Shown here: piece by piece, positions 8,652 to 16,882 of the stretch
Layout of the letters: each line of letters begins with the position of its first letter
How positions within the stretch are numbered: the first letter of the stretch is position 1
From: PFJX01 sp963713085
GTDB taxonomy: Bacteria; Pseudomonadota; Gammaproteobacteria; Burkholderiales; Thiobacillaceae
Length of the DNA stretch: 64,000 bases
Assembly (NCBI GenBank): GCA_963713085.1
Contig: CAVQKQ010000018.1
Coordinates: forward strand, 62,001-126,000
Direction of reading: 5' to 3'
The notes under the pieces: generated by a model
The model's input: only the letters and a program-made list of their open reading frames with translations
Databases searched by the model: none
Told to the model about the DNA's origin: nothing
Position numbers and translations under genes: made by a program

Positions 8652-9001
8652 TGCTGCTCCACGAGATCCCGTTTTACCAGGCTGAAGTCGGCAAAGGCCT
8701 GGGGTGGTATGGCTTCGGTCAGCAACAGGATATCCAACTCGCCGGTTTCGGCAGCCTGTTGCCGGAGCTGATGTTGGTAATACAGCCACCCCCCGAGCAA
8801 AAAGCTGCCCAGGGCTAACGGCAACCAGCGGTGCTGCATGACCCAGACCAGGACGCCATGACCCCCGTCACGACGCTCCCCGACCGCCACGGCTTCGCGC
8901 CGAACGGCGCGCAGGCGGGCCAGGGTGGCCGCATCCAGCTCCCGACATCCGCTGTCGAGTACCTGGGCCACGTGATCCGCAAGTTGCTGTTCCCGTGTCA
9001 C
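8633..9001 (-). CDS. DUF3619 single-pass membrane protein
   Basis: This 122-residue protein matches the DUF3619 layout: a short helical N terminus (REQQLADHVAQVLDSG), one membrane segment (LPLALGSFLLGGWLYY) and a tail with DILLLTEAIPPQAFAD. The start is a GTG at 9001 overlapping the sigma-factor stop as GTGA. The arrangement sigma factor, DUF3619, DUF3106 suggests a membrane regulator of that sigma factor, an anti-sigma-like role inferred from position only. Confidence 0.8.
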   Translation of the reverse strand: MTREQQLADHVAQVLDSGCRELDAATLARLRAVRREAVAVGERRDGGHGVLVWVMQHRWLPLALGSFLLGGWLYYQHQLRQQAAETGELDILLLTEAIPPQAFADFSLVKRDLVEQQCLVAK

Positions 9002-9561
9002 GGCCTGAAACCTTTTCCCTTCAATTTTGCGGCGATTGCATTGACTGCCCTGAAACTGTGAGTTTTCACACTCCCTTCGCTGCACCCCATCACTTTTGCT
9101 GTTTCCGCCACATCCATCTCTTCCCAATAACGTAACAGGAACGCCTCCCGTTGACGCGCCGGAAGTTCCGCCAAGGCTTTTTCGATGATGGCGACCTGTT
9201 GTCGTTCCGAGACCTCCTCCTCCGGCGTAGGGGGCGAATTCATTTCCGATGACCCCGCCAGGCCTTCCAGGGTCTCGCCATTTTCCTCGTCATGGGCGTG
9301 GAGGGGAGAGACCAGGCGAACCCAGAAGTTCCTGACCTTCGCACGTCGGAAATGATCGTGAATGGTGTTCTGGAGGATGCGCTGGAATAGCAGGGGCAAT
9401 TCCGCCGCCGGCTTGTCGCCGTATCGTTCCACCAGCTTGAACATGGCGTCCTGGACCACGTCCAGCGCTTCGTGATGGTCCTGCACGGCATAGATTGCGT
9501 GCTTGAAGGCACGCCGTTCCACTCCGGCAAGAAACTGGTCGATTTCCTCGCTGCTGGCCAC
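8998..9561 (-). CDS. RNA polymerase sigma factor, ECF-like
   Basis: This sigma-70-family protein of about 187 residues has a region 2 segment (ALDVVQDAMFKLVERYGD, LLFQRILQNTIHDHFRR) and a region 4 helix-turn-helix (LLRYWEEMDVAETAKVM, GCSEGSVKTHSFRAVNAI). The family usually starts xASxEExDxFLAxVERRAF, which supports the GTG at 9561; earlier in-frame starts reach 9732 but overlap the rplU promoter. Its target genes are unknown. The DUF3619 and DUF3106 genes follow with overlapping ends. It is divergent from rplU. Confidence 0.85.
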   Translation of the reverse strand: MASSEEIDQFLAGVERRAFKHAIYAVQDHHEALDVVQDAMFKLVERYGDKPAAELPLLFQRILQNTIHDHFRRAKVRNFWVRLVSPLHAHDEENGETLEGLAGSSEMNSPPTPEEEVSERQQVAIIEKALAELPARQREAFLLRYWEEMDVAETAKVMGCSEGSVKTHSFRAVNAIAAKLKGKGFRP

Positions 9562-9631
9562 GCGTATAACCCGGGTTCTTAGCGTTTTCACTATAACAGG
9601 GGCGGCCAATGGCGGGCGATACGCCGTTGAT

Positions 9632-9660
9632 TTGCAATGGCCTGGAGGTGCTGGTATAGT
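9632..9660 (+). promoter_or_regulatory. Candidate sigma-70 promoter of rplU-rpmA
   Basis: TTGCAA at 9632-9637 is followed by 17 bases and TATAGT at 9655-9660, a good match to the sigma-70 consensus. It lies 40 bases upstream of the rplU start. Confidence 0.6.
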
Positions 9661-9699
9661 GCCGCGTTTTCCGGATCGACCCAGTTTTTGGAGACAGGC

Positions 9700-10011
9700 A
9701 TGTACGCGGTGATCAAGACCGGTGGCAAGCAATACAAAGTGGCCGCGGGCGGCAAGTTGAAAGTGGAAAGCCTTCCCGTGGAAGTGGGCAGCGAGGTGGA
9801 AATCAAGGACGTCCTGATGGTCGCCGACGGCGCGGACATCAAGGTGGGCGCCCCCATGGTGGCGGGCGCTTCGGTCCGGGCCACCGTGCTGTCACACGGC
9901 CGTGGCGACAAGGTGATGATTTTCAAGATGCGCCGCCGCAAGCATTACCGCAAGTCCCAGGGGCATCGTCAGAACTACACGGAAATCCGCATCGACGGCA
10001 TTTCCGTTTGA
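9700..10011 (+). CDS. rplU: 50S ribosomal protein L21
   Basis: This 103-residue protein starts MYAVIKTGGKQYKV, the L21 N terminus, and contains the L21 signature in KMRRRKHYRKSQGHRQNYTE. It binds 23S rRNA in the large subunit. The ATG at 9700 is preferred to one 21 codons earlier because it matches the family and lies downstream of the promoter. rpmA follows after 15 bases. Confidence 0.98.
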   Translation: MYAVIKTGGKQYKVAAGGKLKVESLPVEVGSEVEIKDVLMVADGADIKVGAPMVAGASVRATVLSHGRGDKVMIFKMRRRKHYRKSQGHRQNYTEIRIDGISV

Positions 10012-10026
10012 TAGAGGCAGACAGTC

Positions 10027-10290
10027 ATGGCACACAAAAAAGCAGGCGGTAGTTCCCGCAACGGCCGCGAATCCGAATCCAAGCGCCTGGGCGTGAAGCG
10101 CTACGGCGGCCAGTTCGTCCCCGCCGGCAACATCCTGGTGCGTCAGCGTGGCACCCAGTTCCACCCTGGCCTGAACGTGGGCGTGGGCAAGGACTACACC
10201 CTGTTCGCCAAGGTGGATGGCGTGGTGGAATTCGCGGTCAAGGGTCCGCACAAGCGCCGTACCGTGAGCGTGGTTCCGGTCCCCGCCTGA
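10027..10290 (+). CDS. rpmA: 50S ribosomal protein L27
   Basis: This 87-residue protein starts MAHKKAGGSSRNGRESESKR, typical of L27, whose N-terminal tail reaches the peptidyl-transferase centre. The length is normal. It is cotranscribed with rplU, and a strong terminator follows before obgE. Confidence 0.98.
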   Translation: MAHKKAGGSSRNGRESESKRLGVKRYGGQFVPAGNILVRQRGTQFHPGLNVGVGKDYTLFAKVDGVVEFAVKGPHKRRTVSVVPVPA

Positions 10291-10310
10291 ATATCCCCTG
10301 GCGACCAAGG

Positions 10311-10337
10311 AGCCCTATCCGCGGATAGGGCTTTTTT
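10311..10337 (+). terminator. Rho-independent terminator after rpmA
   Basis: AGCCCTATCC and GGATAGGGCT form a perfect 10-bp stem around GC, followed by a run of T. It separates rplU-rpmA from obgE, which often follow each other directly in other bacteria. Confidence 0.9.
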
Positions 10338-10387
10338 GTTTCCCGCGCCTATATTCCTGATTACCCGAGGCCCGACCGGTATCCGCC

Positions 10388-11461
10388 ATGAAATTCATCG
10401 ACGAAGCCAAGATCGACGTAACCGCCGGCAACGGCGGCAACGGCGCCGTGTCGTTCCGGCGGGAGAAATTCATTCCCAAAGGCGGCCCGAACGGAGGCGA
10501 CGGCGGCCGGGGCGGCAGCATCTGGGCGGTGGCAGACCGCAATATCAATACCCTGGTGGAATACCGCTTTACCCGATCGTTCAAGGCCCGCAACGGGGAG
10601 GGTGGGCACGGCTCGGACCGTTATGGCCGCGGCGCCGACGATGTGATCCTGCGCGTGCCGGTGGGCACGGTGATCCAGGATGCCGACACCGGTGCGCAAC
10701 TGGCGGATCTGGCCCGGGATGGCCAGAAGGCCCTGGTGGCCAAGGGCGGAAAGGGTGGTTTGGGCAACCTGCATTTCAAATCCAGCACCAACCGGGCACC
10801 GCGCCAGTCGACTCCGGGCGAGCCGGGAGAGGAGCGGCGCCTGCATATGGAACTGAAGGTCCTGGCGGACGTGGGTCTGCTGGGCATGCCCAACGCGGGA
10901 AAATCCACCTTCATTCGGGCCATTTCCGCGGCCAAGCCAAAGGTGGCGGACTATCCGTTCACCACGCTGCACCCCAACCTGGGGGTGGTGCGGGTGGACC
11001 AGGACCGCAGCTTCGTGGTGGCGGACATCCCCGGCCTGATCGAAGGGGCCGCCGAGGGCGCCGGCCTGGGGCACCAGTTCCTACGCCATCTGGCAAGAAC
11101 GCGCCTGTTGCTGCATATGGTGGACCTGGCGCCCTTCGATCCTTTGGCGGACCCGGTACGGGAGGCGCGCGCCATCGTCGAGGAACTGCGCAAGTATGAC
11201 GAGGCCCTGTATCGCAAGCCCCGTTGGCTGGTGCTCAACAAGACCGACCTGATCGATGCCGGGGAAAGAGACGGGCGGATCGCCGATTTCGTGGCGGCTT
11301 ATGGCTGGAACGGCCCCGTATTCGCGATTTCCGCCATATCAGGGGAGGGGTGCATGTCACTGGTTTTTGCCATCATGGATCACCTCGAACAGACTCGTCG
11401 GACGGAGCCCATCGAGCCGGACGAACCCGAGGTCCCCGAGGAAACCACAGGAGAGGCCTGA
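10388..11461 (+). CDS. obgE: GTPase Obg/CgtA
   Basis: This 357-residue protein has the N-terminal glycine-rich Obg fold (residues 1-158, with repeats such as GNGGNGAVSFRREK and GGDGGRGGS) and a G domain with the G1 P-loop GMPNAGKST, G3 DIPGLIEGA and G4 NKTDL. It is an essential GTPase involved in large ribosomal subunit maturation and stress responses. The tail after residue 335 is short and acidic. proB starts three bases after the stop, so the two are probably cotranscribed. Confidence 0.97.
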   Translation: MKFIDEAKIDVTAGNGGNGAVSFRREKFIPKGGPNGGDGGRGGSIWAVADRNINTLVEYRFTRSFKARNGEGGHGSDRYGRGADDVILRVPVGTVIQDADTGAQLADLARDGQKALVAKGGKGGLGNLHFKSSTNRAPRQSTPGEPGEERRLHMELKVLADVGLLGMPNAGKSTFIRAISAAKPKVADYPFTTLHPNLGVVRVDQDRSFVVADIPGLIEGAAEGAGLGHQFLRHLARTRLLLHMVDLAPFDPLADPVREARAIVEELRKYDEALYRKPRWLVLNKTDLIDAGERDGRIADFVAAYGWNGPVFAISAISGEGCMSLVFAIMDHLEQTRRTEPIEPDEPEVPEETTGEA

Positions 11462-11464
11462 GCC

Positions 11465-12586
11465 ATGACCCCTTCCGTCATCAAGTCCGCCCACCGCCTG
11501 GTGATCAAGGTGGGCAGCAGTCTGGTCACCAACGACGGCCAGGGCCTGGATCACGCCCGCCTGGCCCTCTGGGCGGAGCAGATCGCCAAGCTGGCGGCGA
11601 TGGGCAGGGAGGTGGTGCTGGTCTCAAGCGGCGCCATCGCCGAGGGCATGCAGCGCCTGGGCTGGGCCAAGCGCCCCCGCGCCCTGAACGAACTCCAGGC
11701 CGCCGCGGCGGTGGGCCAGATGGGCCTGATCGAGGCCTATGAACGCAGCTTCCGGGGCCATGGCCTGCGCAGCGCCCAGATCCTGCTGACCCACGCCGAC
11801 CTGGCGGACCGGGAGCGCTACCTGAATGCCCGCACCACCCTGCGTACCCTGCTGGACCTGAAGGTCATCCCCATCATCAACGAGAACGACACGGTCACCA
11901 CCGACGAGATCAAGGTGGGCGACAACGACACCCTGGCGGCCCTGGTGGCCAACCTGATCGAGGCCGATGCCCTGATCATCCTCACCGACCAGGCCGGCCT
12001 ATATCGCGCCGATCCCCGCAAGCACCCGGACGCCGAGTTCGTGCATGAGGCGCAGGCGGGAACCCCGGAGCTGGAGGTCATGGCGGGCGGCGCCGGTTCC
12101 AGCGTGGGGACCGGCGGCATGCTGACCAAGATCCTGGCCGCCAAGCGGGCCGCCCGCAGTGGCGCCCACACGGTCATCGTCAGCGGCCGGGAGCCGGATG
12201 TGCTGGCGCGCCTGGCCGGCGGCGAGGCCATCGGCACCCAACTGGTGGCGAACCAGGCGCCCCTGGCCGCCCGTCGCCAATGGCTGGCGGACCATCTCCA
12301 GGTGCGCGGCAGGCTGGTGCTGGACGCGGGCGCGGTGCGGGCATTGAGGGAGCAGGGCAAGAGCCTGCTGCCCATCGGCGTCAAGGAGGTGAAGGGCCAG
12401 TTCCAGCGCGGCGACGTGGTGACCTGTCTGGACGAGGCGGGCCGGGACATCGCCCGTGGCCTGGTGAACTACGGCGCCGGCGAGGCCGCCCGCATCGCCC
12501 GCAAGCCCAGCGCAGCGATCGAGGGGATTCTCGGATATGTGGATGAACCGGAGTTGATCCATCGGGACAATCTCGTTTTGCTGTGA
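11465..12586 (+). CDS. proB: Glutamate 5-kinase
   Basis: This 373-residue amino-acid kinase has the N-terminal VIKVGSSLVTNDG motif and LVSSGAIAEG, plus a C-terminal PUA domain from about residue 280 (RGRLVLDAGAVRALREQG). It phosphorylates glutamate in the first step of proline synthesis and is usually feedback-inhibited by proline. It lies directly behind obgE. The 36-base palindromic repeat just after the stop may serve as its terminator. Confidence 0.97.
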   Translation: MTPSVIKSAHRLVIKVGSSLVTNDGQGLDHARLALWAEQIAKLAAMGREVVLVSSGAIAEGMQRLGWAKRPRALNELQAAAAVGQMGLIEAYERSFRGHGLRSAQILLTHADLADRERYLNARTTLRTLLDLKVIPIINENDTVTTDEIKVGDNDTLAALVANLIEADALIILTDQAGLYRADPRKHPDAEFVHEAQAGTPELEVMAGGAGSSVGTGGMLTKILAAKRAARSGAHTVIVSGREPDVLARLAGGEAIGTQLVANQAPLAARRQWLADHLQVRGRLVLDAGAVRALREQGKSLLPIGVKEVKGQFQRGDVVTCLDEAGRDIARGLVNYGAGEAARIARKPSAAIEGILGYVDEPELIHRDNLVLL

Positions 12587-12588
12587 AA

Positions 12589-12624
12589 CCCCCTCTCCCT
12601 CCGGGAGAGGGCAGGGGTGAGGGA
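12589..12624 (+). repeat. Left outer palindromic (REP-like) repeat
   Basis: This 36-base element with a CTCTCCCtccGGGAGAG hairpin lies directly after proB. Its inverted copy at 15468-15503 differs at one base (35 of 36). It may act as a terminator of proB. A related palindromic unit lies inside ileS at 18846-18891. Confidence 0.8.
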
Positions 12625-12670
12625 AGGCTTTTTATTTGAATTACCGCTGGCGGTATACGACGGACGGTTT

Positions 12671-12872
12671 GCCGGGGGCGCCCGGCAGCGCCTTACTCTT
12701 CTTTGCTCGTGCAAAGAAAGTAGGCAAAGAAAGCACGCCCCGCTTCCGTCGAAACCCCGAGAATTCCAAACTTGACTGGGGCAGCGAAAGAACTCGCTTC
12801 GCTCAGACAGCTTTCGCTGGCCTGCGGCGACCCCAGTCAAGTTCGAAATCCTCGGCTCCGTCAGAGGGGAGG
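12671..12872 (+). repeat. Left inner repeat, about 200 bp
   Basis: A roughly 200-base element runs from GCCGGGGGCGCCCGGC to CGTCAGAGGGGAGG and contains the palindromic core TTTGCTCGTGCAAAGAAA. An inverted, diverged copy lies at 15207-15410; long blocks such as GCACGCCCCGCTTCCGTCG are identical. The pair encloses the accessory gene and its insertion sequence. Confidence 0.8.
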
Positions 12873-13444
12873 AATACCGGCGGAAGACGCTTCGCTTATC
12901 CGCCCCACGCACTTAGTTACGAAAAGATCGGTTAGAGGAATGGGAGTGGCGAGTGAACGGATATTGTTGGATGTGTGGCGCACCAGCCGATAGCTCAGAG
13001 CATCGTTTTAAGAAGAGCGACCTTGTACGTGCTCATGGCCGAGGGCCTTATAAAAAATCCTCCGCTTTGTCCCACATTCGGGCAGGGAAGGAAGTGTTGG
13101 TGCAAGGACCTAACTCAAAATCCTTGAAGTACTCGCCTAATCTCTGTCAGCACTGCAATTCAACAAAAACGCAACCTTTCGATAGAGCCTATGAAAGATT
13201 TATTGGTTGGGTTTTTGAAAATGAGACTGTCGTACTTCATCGACGATTAGTGAACTTTGAAGAGATATATGGAAATGGTTGGGAAGATGCCCAACTCAAC
13301 TTGTACAAGTACTTCGCAAAATCATTTGGTTGTCGCCTAGTTGATGCTGGTGCACCTGTGCCGGACGACGTTATTGGGTTGTTTGCCCTGAACAGGTTAC
13401 AGACTCACCTTCGGTTGAGCATGGCTGTTAACGAAGATGTCCTT

Positions 13445-13452
13445 CTTATGCC
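13445..13452. repeat. Left 8-bp target site duplication
   Basis: CTTATGCC directly precedes the IS left end and is repeated at 14893-14900 directly after the right end. Eight-base duplications are usual for the ISL3 family. Confidence 0.95.
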
Positions 13453-14892
13453 GGCTCTATGCCGTTCGGTGTGGAACTGGACTTCAGCAAACATGACGGG
13501 CCTGGCTTAATTGGTGCTTGAAGAGCCGAGCGAGCGCGCCATGAATCACCCCGTAGAAATGCTGTTCACCACCGCCCTGGGCCTGCAAGCGCCGTGGGCG
13601 GTCGAGAAGGTTGACCTCAACGCCGCCAAGCGGCGCATCGACTTCGAGGTTTCGTGTCATCCCGGCGACTGGCCTGCCCGGAGTCGGCGCGGCCGACCAA
13701 GGCATCCACGACCGGGCACGACGCGACTGGCGCCATCTCGACTTCTTCCAGTTTGAAGCCTGGCTGCATGCCGATGTGCCGCGCGTGAAGTGCGATGCCT
13801 GCGGCAAGGTGAGCCAGGTCGCCGTGCCCTGGGCGCGCGAAGGCAGCGGCTTCACCCTGCTGTTCGAAGCCTTGGCCCTTTCGTTGTGCCGGGAACTGCC
13901 GGTGGCACAAGCCGCCAATCTCCTGCGTGTGGCATCCAAGCGCCTGTGGACGCGCATCGGCCACTACATCAAGGCCGCTCGCGCCCAAGACGATATGAGC
14001 CCGGTCCGCCAGATCGGCATCGACGGGACCCGCGTCAAGAAGGGACACGAATACATCACAGTCGTGCATGACCTGGAAGCCAAGCGTCTGCTGTTTGCCT
14101 GTCCGGGGCGAGACCACGAGACCGTCGTCACCTTTGCCAAGGATCTGGTCGCGCATGGCGGCGACCCGGCGGCGGTGGCCCACGTCTGCATGGACATGAG
14201 CGCGGCCTCCACCCTGGGCGTGGGCAAGGCCTTGCCGCAGGCGGCCATCAGCTTTGACCGGTTTCATGTCGTGGCCCTGGCGACCGAGGCCATGGATGCG
14301 GTGCGCCGGGAGGAAATGCGAGCCCAGCCGGCAGCCGTGCGCGAGGCCTTGGGCGGTAGCGACCGGAAGGTCCTCAAGGGGCTGACGTGGGGCATGCGCA
14401 AGAACCCCAAGGGCTGGAGTCGGAATCAGACCGAGTCGATGCATTGGCTGCAACGCTCCAATCTGAAGAGCGCGCGGGCCTGGCGCCTGAAGCAGGCGTT
14501 GCGGGAGGTGTATGCCGGGGCGCTGGCGAGCAACTGCGCGCAGCAGCCAGGCGAAGCGTTGCGATCTTGGCTGTCGTGGGCGCAGCGCTGCCGACTGGAG
14601 CCGTTCAAGCGCTTGGCCAAGACCCTGAAGGAGCGTTTCGACGGCGTGGTGCGCGGCATGCTCGATGGCCGCAGCAATGCCTACGTCGAGGCCATGAATG
14701 GGCTGTTGCAGCAGACCAAAACCGCGGCCAGAGGCTTCCGGACGGTGGAGAACTTTATCGCCATCGCTTACCTGCGCATGTCCAAACTCAAGCATCTGCC
14801 CGCCAACCCGCTGGCTCCCGCCGTTCCCCTCTCCGTCGGCTGCCTCCGTCATGTTTGCTGAAGTCCAGTTCCACACCGAACGGCATAGAGCC
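13453..14892 (+). mobile_element. ISL3-family insertion sequence, 1,440 bp
   Basis: The element is bounded by perfect 47-bp terminal inverted repeats (13453-13499 and 14846-14892) starting GGCTCTATGCCG, as expected for ISL3 ends. It is flanked by the 8-bp direct repeat CTTATGCC and encodes one transposase on the plus strand. The identical ends and intact target duplication indicate a fairly recent insertion, which interrupted the accessory gene starting at 12953. Confidence 0.95.
13541..14861 (+). pseudogene. ISL3-family transposase, frameshifted
   Basis: The natural start is the ATG at 13541 (MNHPVEMLFTTALGLQAPWA). This frame is lost near 13665-13700, and the rest of the protein continues in the +1 frame to 14861. 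The break falls in the N-terminal zinc-binding region, where a CPxC pair is expected before GAADQGIHDRARRDW. The downstream part is intact: DDE-type acidic residues occur in IGIDGTRVKKG, CMDMSAAS and NAYVEAMNGLLQQTKT. Unless this is a sequencing error or recoding, the copy cannot make a complete transposase. An ATG at 13611 in the second frame gives 416 residues but lacks a family-like N terminus. Confidence 0.75.
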
Positions 14893-14900
14893 CTTATGCC
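14893..14900. repeat. Right 8-bp target site duplication
   Basis: CTTATGCC directly follows the IS right end and matches 13445-13452. The interrupted gene resumes in frame at 14901. Confidence 0.95.
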
Positions 14901-15206
14901 TGGGAAGAATCGCAACGGTTTCATTAGCAAGGGAGACTTGTTAGGCTGGGCACCTCGTAGTGCGCCTAGCTCATTTAATTCCTTTAGATGGAACGAAGCC
15001 GTGTCTTGGTTAACGATCTGCTATTGGTACAACTATGTGCCTGATGGACCATTTGGGTCGGCTTGGGTGGCAGATGGTCAGTTTGTTTATTTTGGCAGTT
15101 TTGCTCCTTTGGACGAGGAGTCGCGTCTTGATTTCATTGAGAAAGTGAAGAAACGCCAAGATGTATGAGTTTGCGGAAAGAATAAGCCGCGACATCTACA
15201 GGTTTT

Positions 15207-15410
15207 CTCCCCCTCTGACGGAGCCGAGGATGATGGCCTTGAACGGGGAAGCCGAAGGCCGGCGAAAGCTGTTTGAGCCCGCAGGGCGAGTTCTTTCGCT
15301 GCCCGGTCAAGACCGGCAGCCTCGGGGTTTCGACGGAAGCGGGGCGTGCTTTCTTTGGTTACTTTCTTTGCACGAGCAAAGAAAGTAATGCGCTGCCGGG
15401 CGCCCCCGGC
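15207..15410 (-). repeat. Right inner repeat, about 200 bp
   Basis: This is the inverted, diverged copy of 12671-12872. It shares the palindromic core TTTCTTTGCACGAGCAAAGA and the GACGGAAGCGGGGCGTGC block. With the left copy it encloses the accessory gene. Confidence 0.8.
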
Positions 15411-15467
15411 AATACACCCAAACCGTACGTGTGCCCACGAATTACATCCACGGTCTCTAACCCGGGC

Positions 15468-15503
15468 TCCCTCACCCCTGCCCTCTCCCAGAGGGAGAGG
15501 GGG
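15468..15503 (-). repeat. Right outer palindromic (REP-like) repeat
   Basis: This 36-base inverted copy of 12589-12624 has one mismatch. It lies just downstream of the ispH stop and could act as the terminator of the lspA-fkpB-ispH unit. Confidence 0.8.
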
Positions 15504-15510
15504 AAGACCT

Positions 15511-16458
15511 TTAATCCACCAGCGCGCGAGGCAGCGGAAAATTGATGGTTTCCGCGATGCCCGGCAGGGGCGTCACGGTTTCTGCACCCATTTCCTTCAA
15601 CCGGGCGATGACCCCCTCCACCAAGACCTCCGGCGCGGACGCCCCGGCGGTGACGCCGATCCGGCTCTTGCCTGCCAGCCAGGCCGGGTCGATCTGCCCC
15701 GCGTTGTCCACCATGTAGGCCGGGGTGCCGGCGTTGCGGGCGACTTCCCGCAGGCGGTTGGAGTTGGAACTGTTGGGGGAGCCCACGACGATGACCAGGT
15801 CGCATTCGACGGCCAGTTTCTTAACCGCGTCCTGGCGGTTCTGGGTGGCGTAGCAGATGTCGTCCTTCTTGGGGCCGCGGATCTCCGGGAAGCGCCGGCG
15901 CAGCGCCTCCACCACCCGGGCGGCATCATCCACCGAGAGGGTGGTCTGGGTGACGTAGGCCAGCTTGTGGGGATCGGCTACCCGCAATTGCGCCACATCC
16001 TCCACATTCTCCACAAGGTACATCCCGCCGTCGGACTGGCCCATGGTGCCCTCCACCTCGGGGTGGCCCTTGTGGCCGATCATGACGATGCCCAGGCCCG
16101 CCTCATGCATCCGTTTCACCTCGACGTGGACCTTGGTGACCAGAGGGCAGGTGGCATCGTAGACCACCAGGCCGCGTTCATCCGCTTCCTTGCGCACCGC
16201 CAGGGATACCCCGTGGGCACTGTATATCAGGGTGGCGCCCGACGGGACCTCGCTCATCTCCTCGATGAATACGGCACCCTTGGCCTTCAGGTTTTCCACC
16301 ACGAAGCGGTTGTGCACCACTTCGTGACGCACATAGATGGGGGCGCCGAATTTCTCCAGGGCGCGTTCGACGATGGCGATGGCCCGATCCACGCCGGCGC
16401 AGAAGCCTCGGGGATTGGCCAGGAAGACGGTTTGGGACATGGGACCTACCTCATTCAA
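15511..16458 (-). CDS. ispH: 4-hydroxy-3-methylbut-2-enyl diphosphate reductase
   Basis: This 315-residue IspH/LytB protein has the three cluster cysteines in NPRGFCAGVDRAI, DATCPLVTKVH and DDICYATQNRQ. It performs the last step of the MEP pathway, reducing HMBPP to IPP and DMAPP. Its 5' end overlaps the fkpB gene by eight bases, the usual lspA-fkpB-ispH order of proteobacteria. Confidence 0.97.
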   Translation of the reverse strand: MNEVGPMSQTVFLANPRGFCAGVDRAIAIVERALEKFGAPIYVRHEVVHNRFVVENLKAKGAVFIEEMSEVPSGATLIYSAHGVSLAVRKEADERGLVVYDATCPLVTKVHVEVKRMHEAGLGIVMIGHKGHPEVEGTMGQSDGGMYLVENVEDVAQLRVADPHKLAYVTQTTLSVDDAARVVEALRRRFPEIRGPKKDDICYATQNRQDAVKKLAVECDLVIVVGSPNSSNSNRLREVARNAGTPAYMVDNAGQIDPAWLAGKSRIGVTAGASAPEVLVEGVIARLKEMGAETVTPLPGIAETINFPLPRALVD

Positions 16459-16882
16459 TCGCCAGGATTCGGACTTCGAATTCCACCGGCAGTCCGGCGA
16501 AGGGATGGTTGAAATTCACCTTCACGTTTTCCGCTGCAAGCTCCAGCACCGTACCGAACATGGTCTGGCCGTTGGGCAGGCTGAATTCGACCCGGAATCC
16601 CGGTTCCATTGCCATGCCGGTGGGGAAATCGGCCATGGGCAGGAGGTGCACCAGGGTTGGATCAAGGACCCCGAACGCCGCGCCGGGTTCCAGATCGAAG
16701 CTGTGGTGGGCGCCAGGAGGCAGGCCGACCAGCAGGGCCTCCAGGCGGGGATCGATGTCGCCGCCGCCCAGGATGAAGGTCTCCGGTTCTTCCGGGAAGG
16801 TGTTGACCACCTCGTGGCCGGCGCAGGCCAGCCGGTAATGCAGGGTGACCCGGTCGCCGGGCCGGATCGCGGACTTGGCCAT
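16451..16882 (-). CDS. fkpB: FKBP-type peptidyl-prolyl isomerase (SlpA/FkpB)
   Basis: This 143-residue protein starts MAKSAIRPGDRVTLHYRL and has the FKBP core (FILGGGDIDPRLEALLVGL) with an inserted IF domain and the NFNHPFAGLPVEFEVRIL ending of SlpA proteins. It is a proline isomerase and chaperone. The ATG at 16882 shares a base with the lspA stop. A longer in-frame ORF upstream is the antisense of lspA and is not used. Confidence 0.93.
   Translation of the reverse strand: MAKSAIRPGDRVTLHYRLACAGHEVVNTFPEEPETFILGGGDIDPRLEALLVGLPPGAHHSFDLEPGAAFGVLDPTLVHLLPMADFPTGMAMEPGFRVEFSLPNGQTMFGTVLELAAENVKVNFNHPFAGLPVEFEVRILAIE

Larger units (their letters stand above)
12587..12952. other. Gene-free stretch between proB and the accessory gene
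   Basis: This 366-base stretch holds the 36-base outer repeat (12589-12624) and the longer inner repeat (12671-12872). Short reading frames across it, such as the one giving FFARAKKVGKESTPRF, come from the repeat and are not taken as genes. Confidence 0.7.
12953..15168 (+). pseudogene. Accessory gene with HNH-like zinc motifs, split by an insertion sequence
   Basis: The gene starts at a GTG (12953) and runs to the IS insertion at 13453; the rest resumes at 14901 and stops at 15168. Removing the IS and one target duplication restores an open frame of 255 residues. The N-terminal part has two CxxC pairs (CWMCGAPADSSEH and CQHCNSTKTQPFDRAYE), a layout seen in HNH-type nucleases and related zinc proteins, but I see no clear catalytic His-Asn-His, so the function is unassigned. 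The base composition is visibly AT-richer than the flanking core genes, which fits horizontal transfer. The uninterrupted product is not made in this strain unless the IS excises. Confidence 0.8.
15169..15510. other. Gene-free stretch between the accessory gene and ispH
   Basis: This 342-base stretch holds the right inner repeat (15207-15410) and the right outer repeat (15468-15503). No gene is supported here. Confidence 0.7.

Noticed and set aside
12636..12935. ORF giving FFARAKKVGKESTPRF within the left inner repeat
   Set aside because: The frame comes from the repeat itself; such frames recur wherever these repeats occur and are not good gene candidates.
13617..14930. Minus-strand ORF of 437 codons across the insertion sequence
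   Set aside because: Antisense to the transposase with DDE motifs on the plus strand and bounded by the IS ends.
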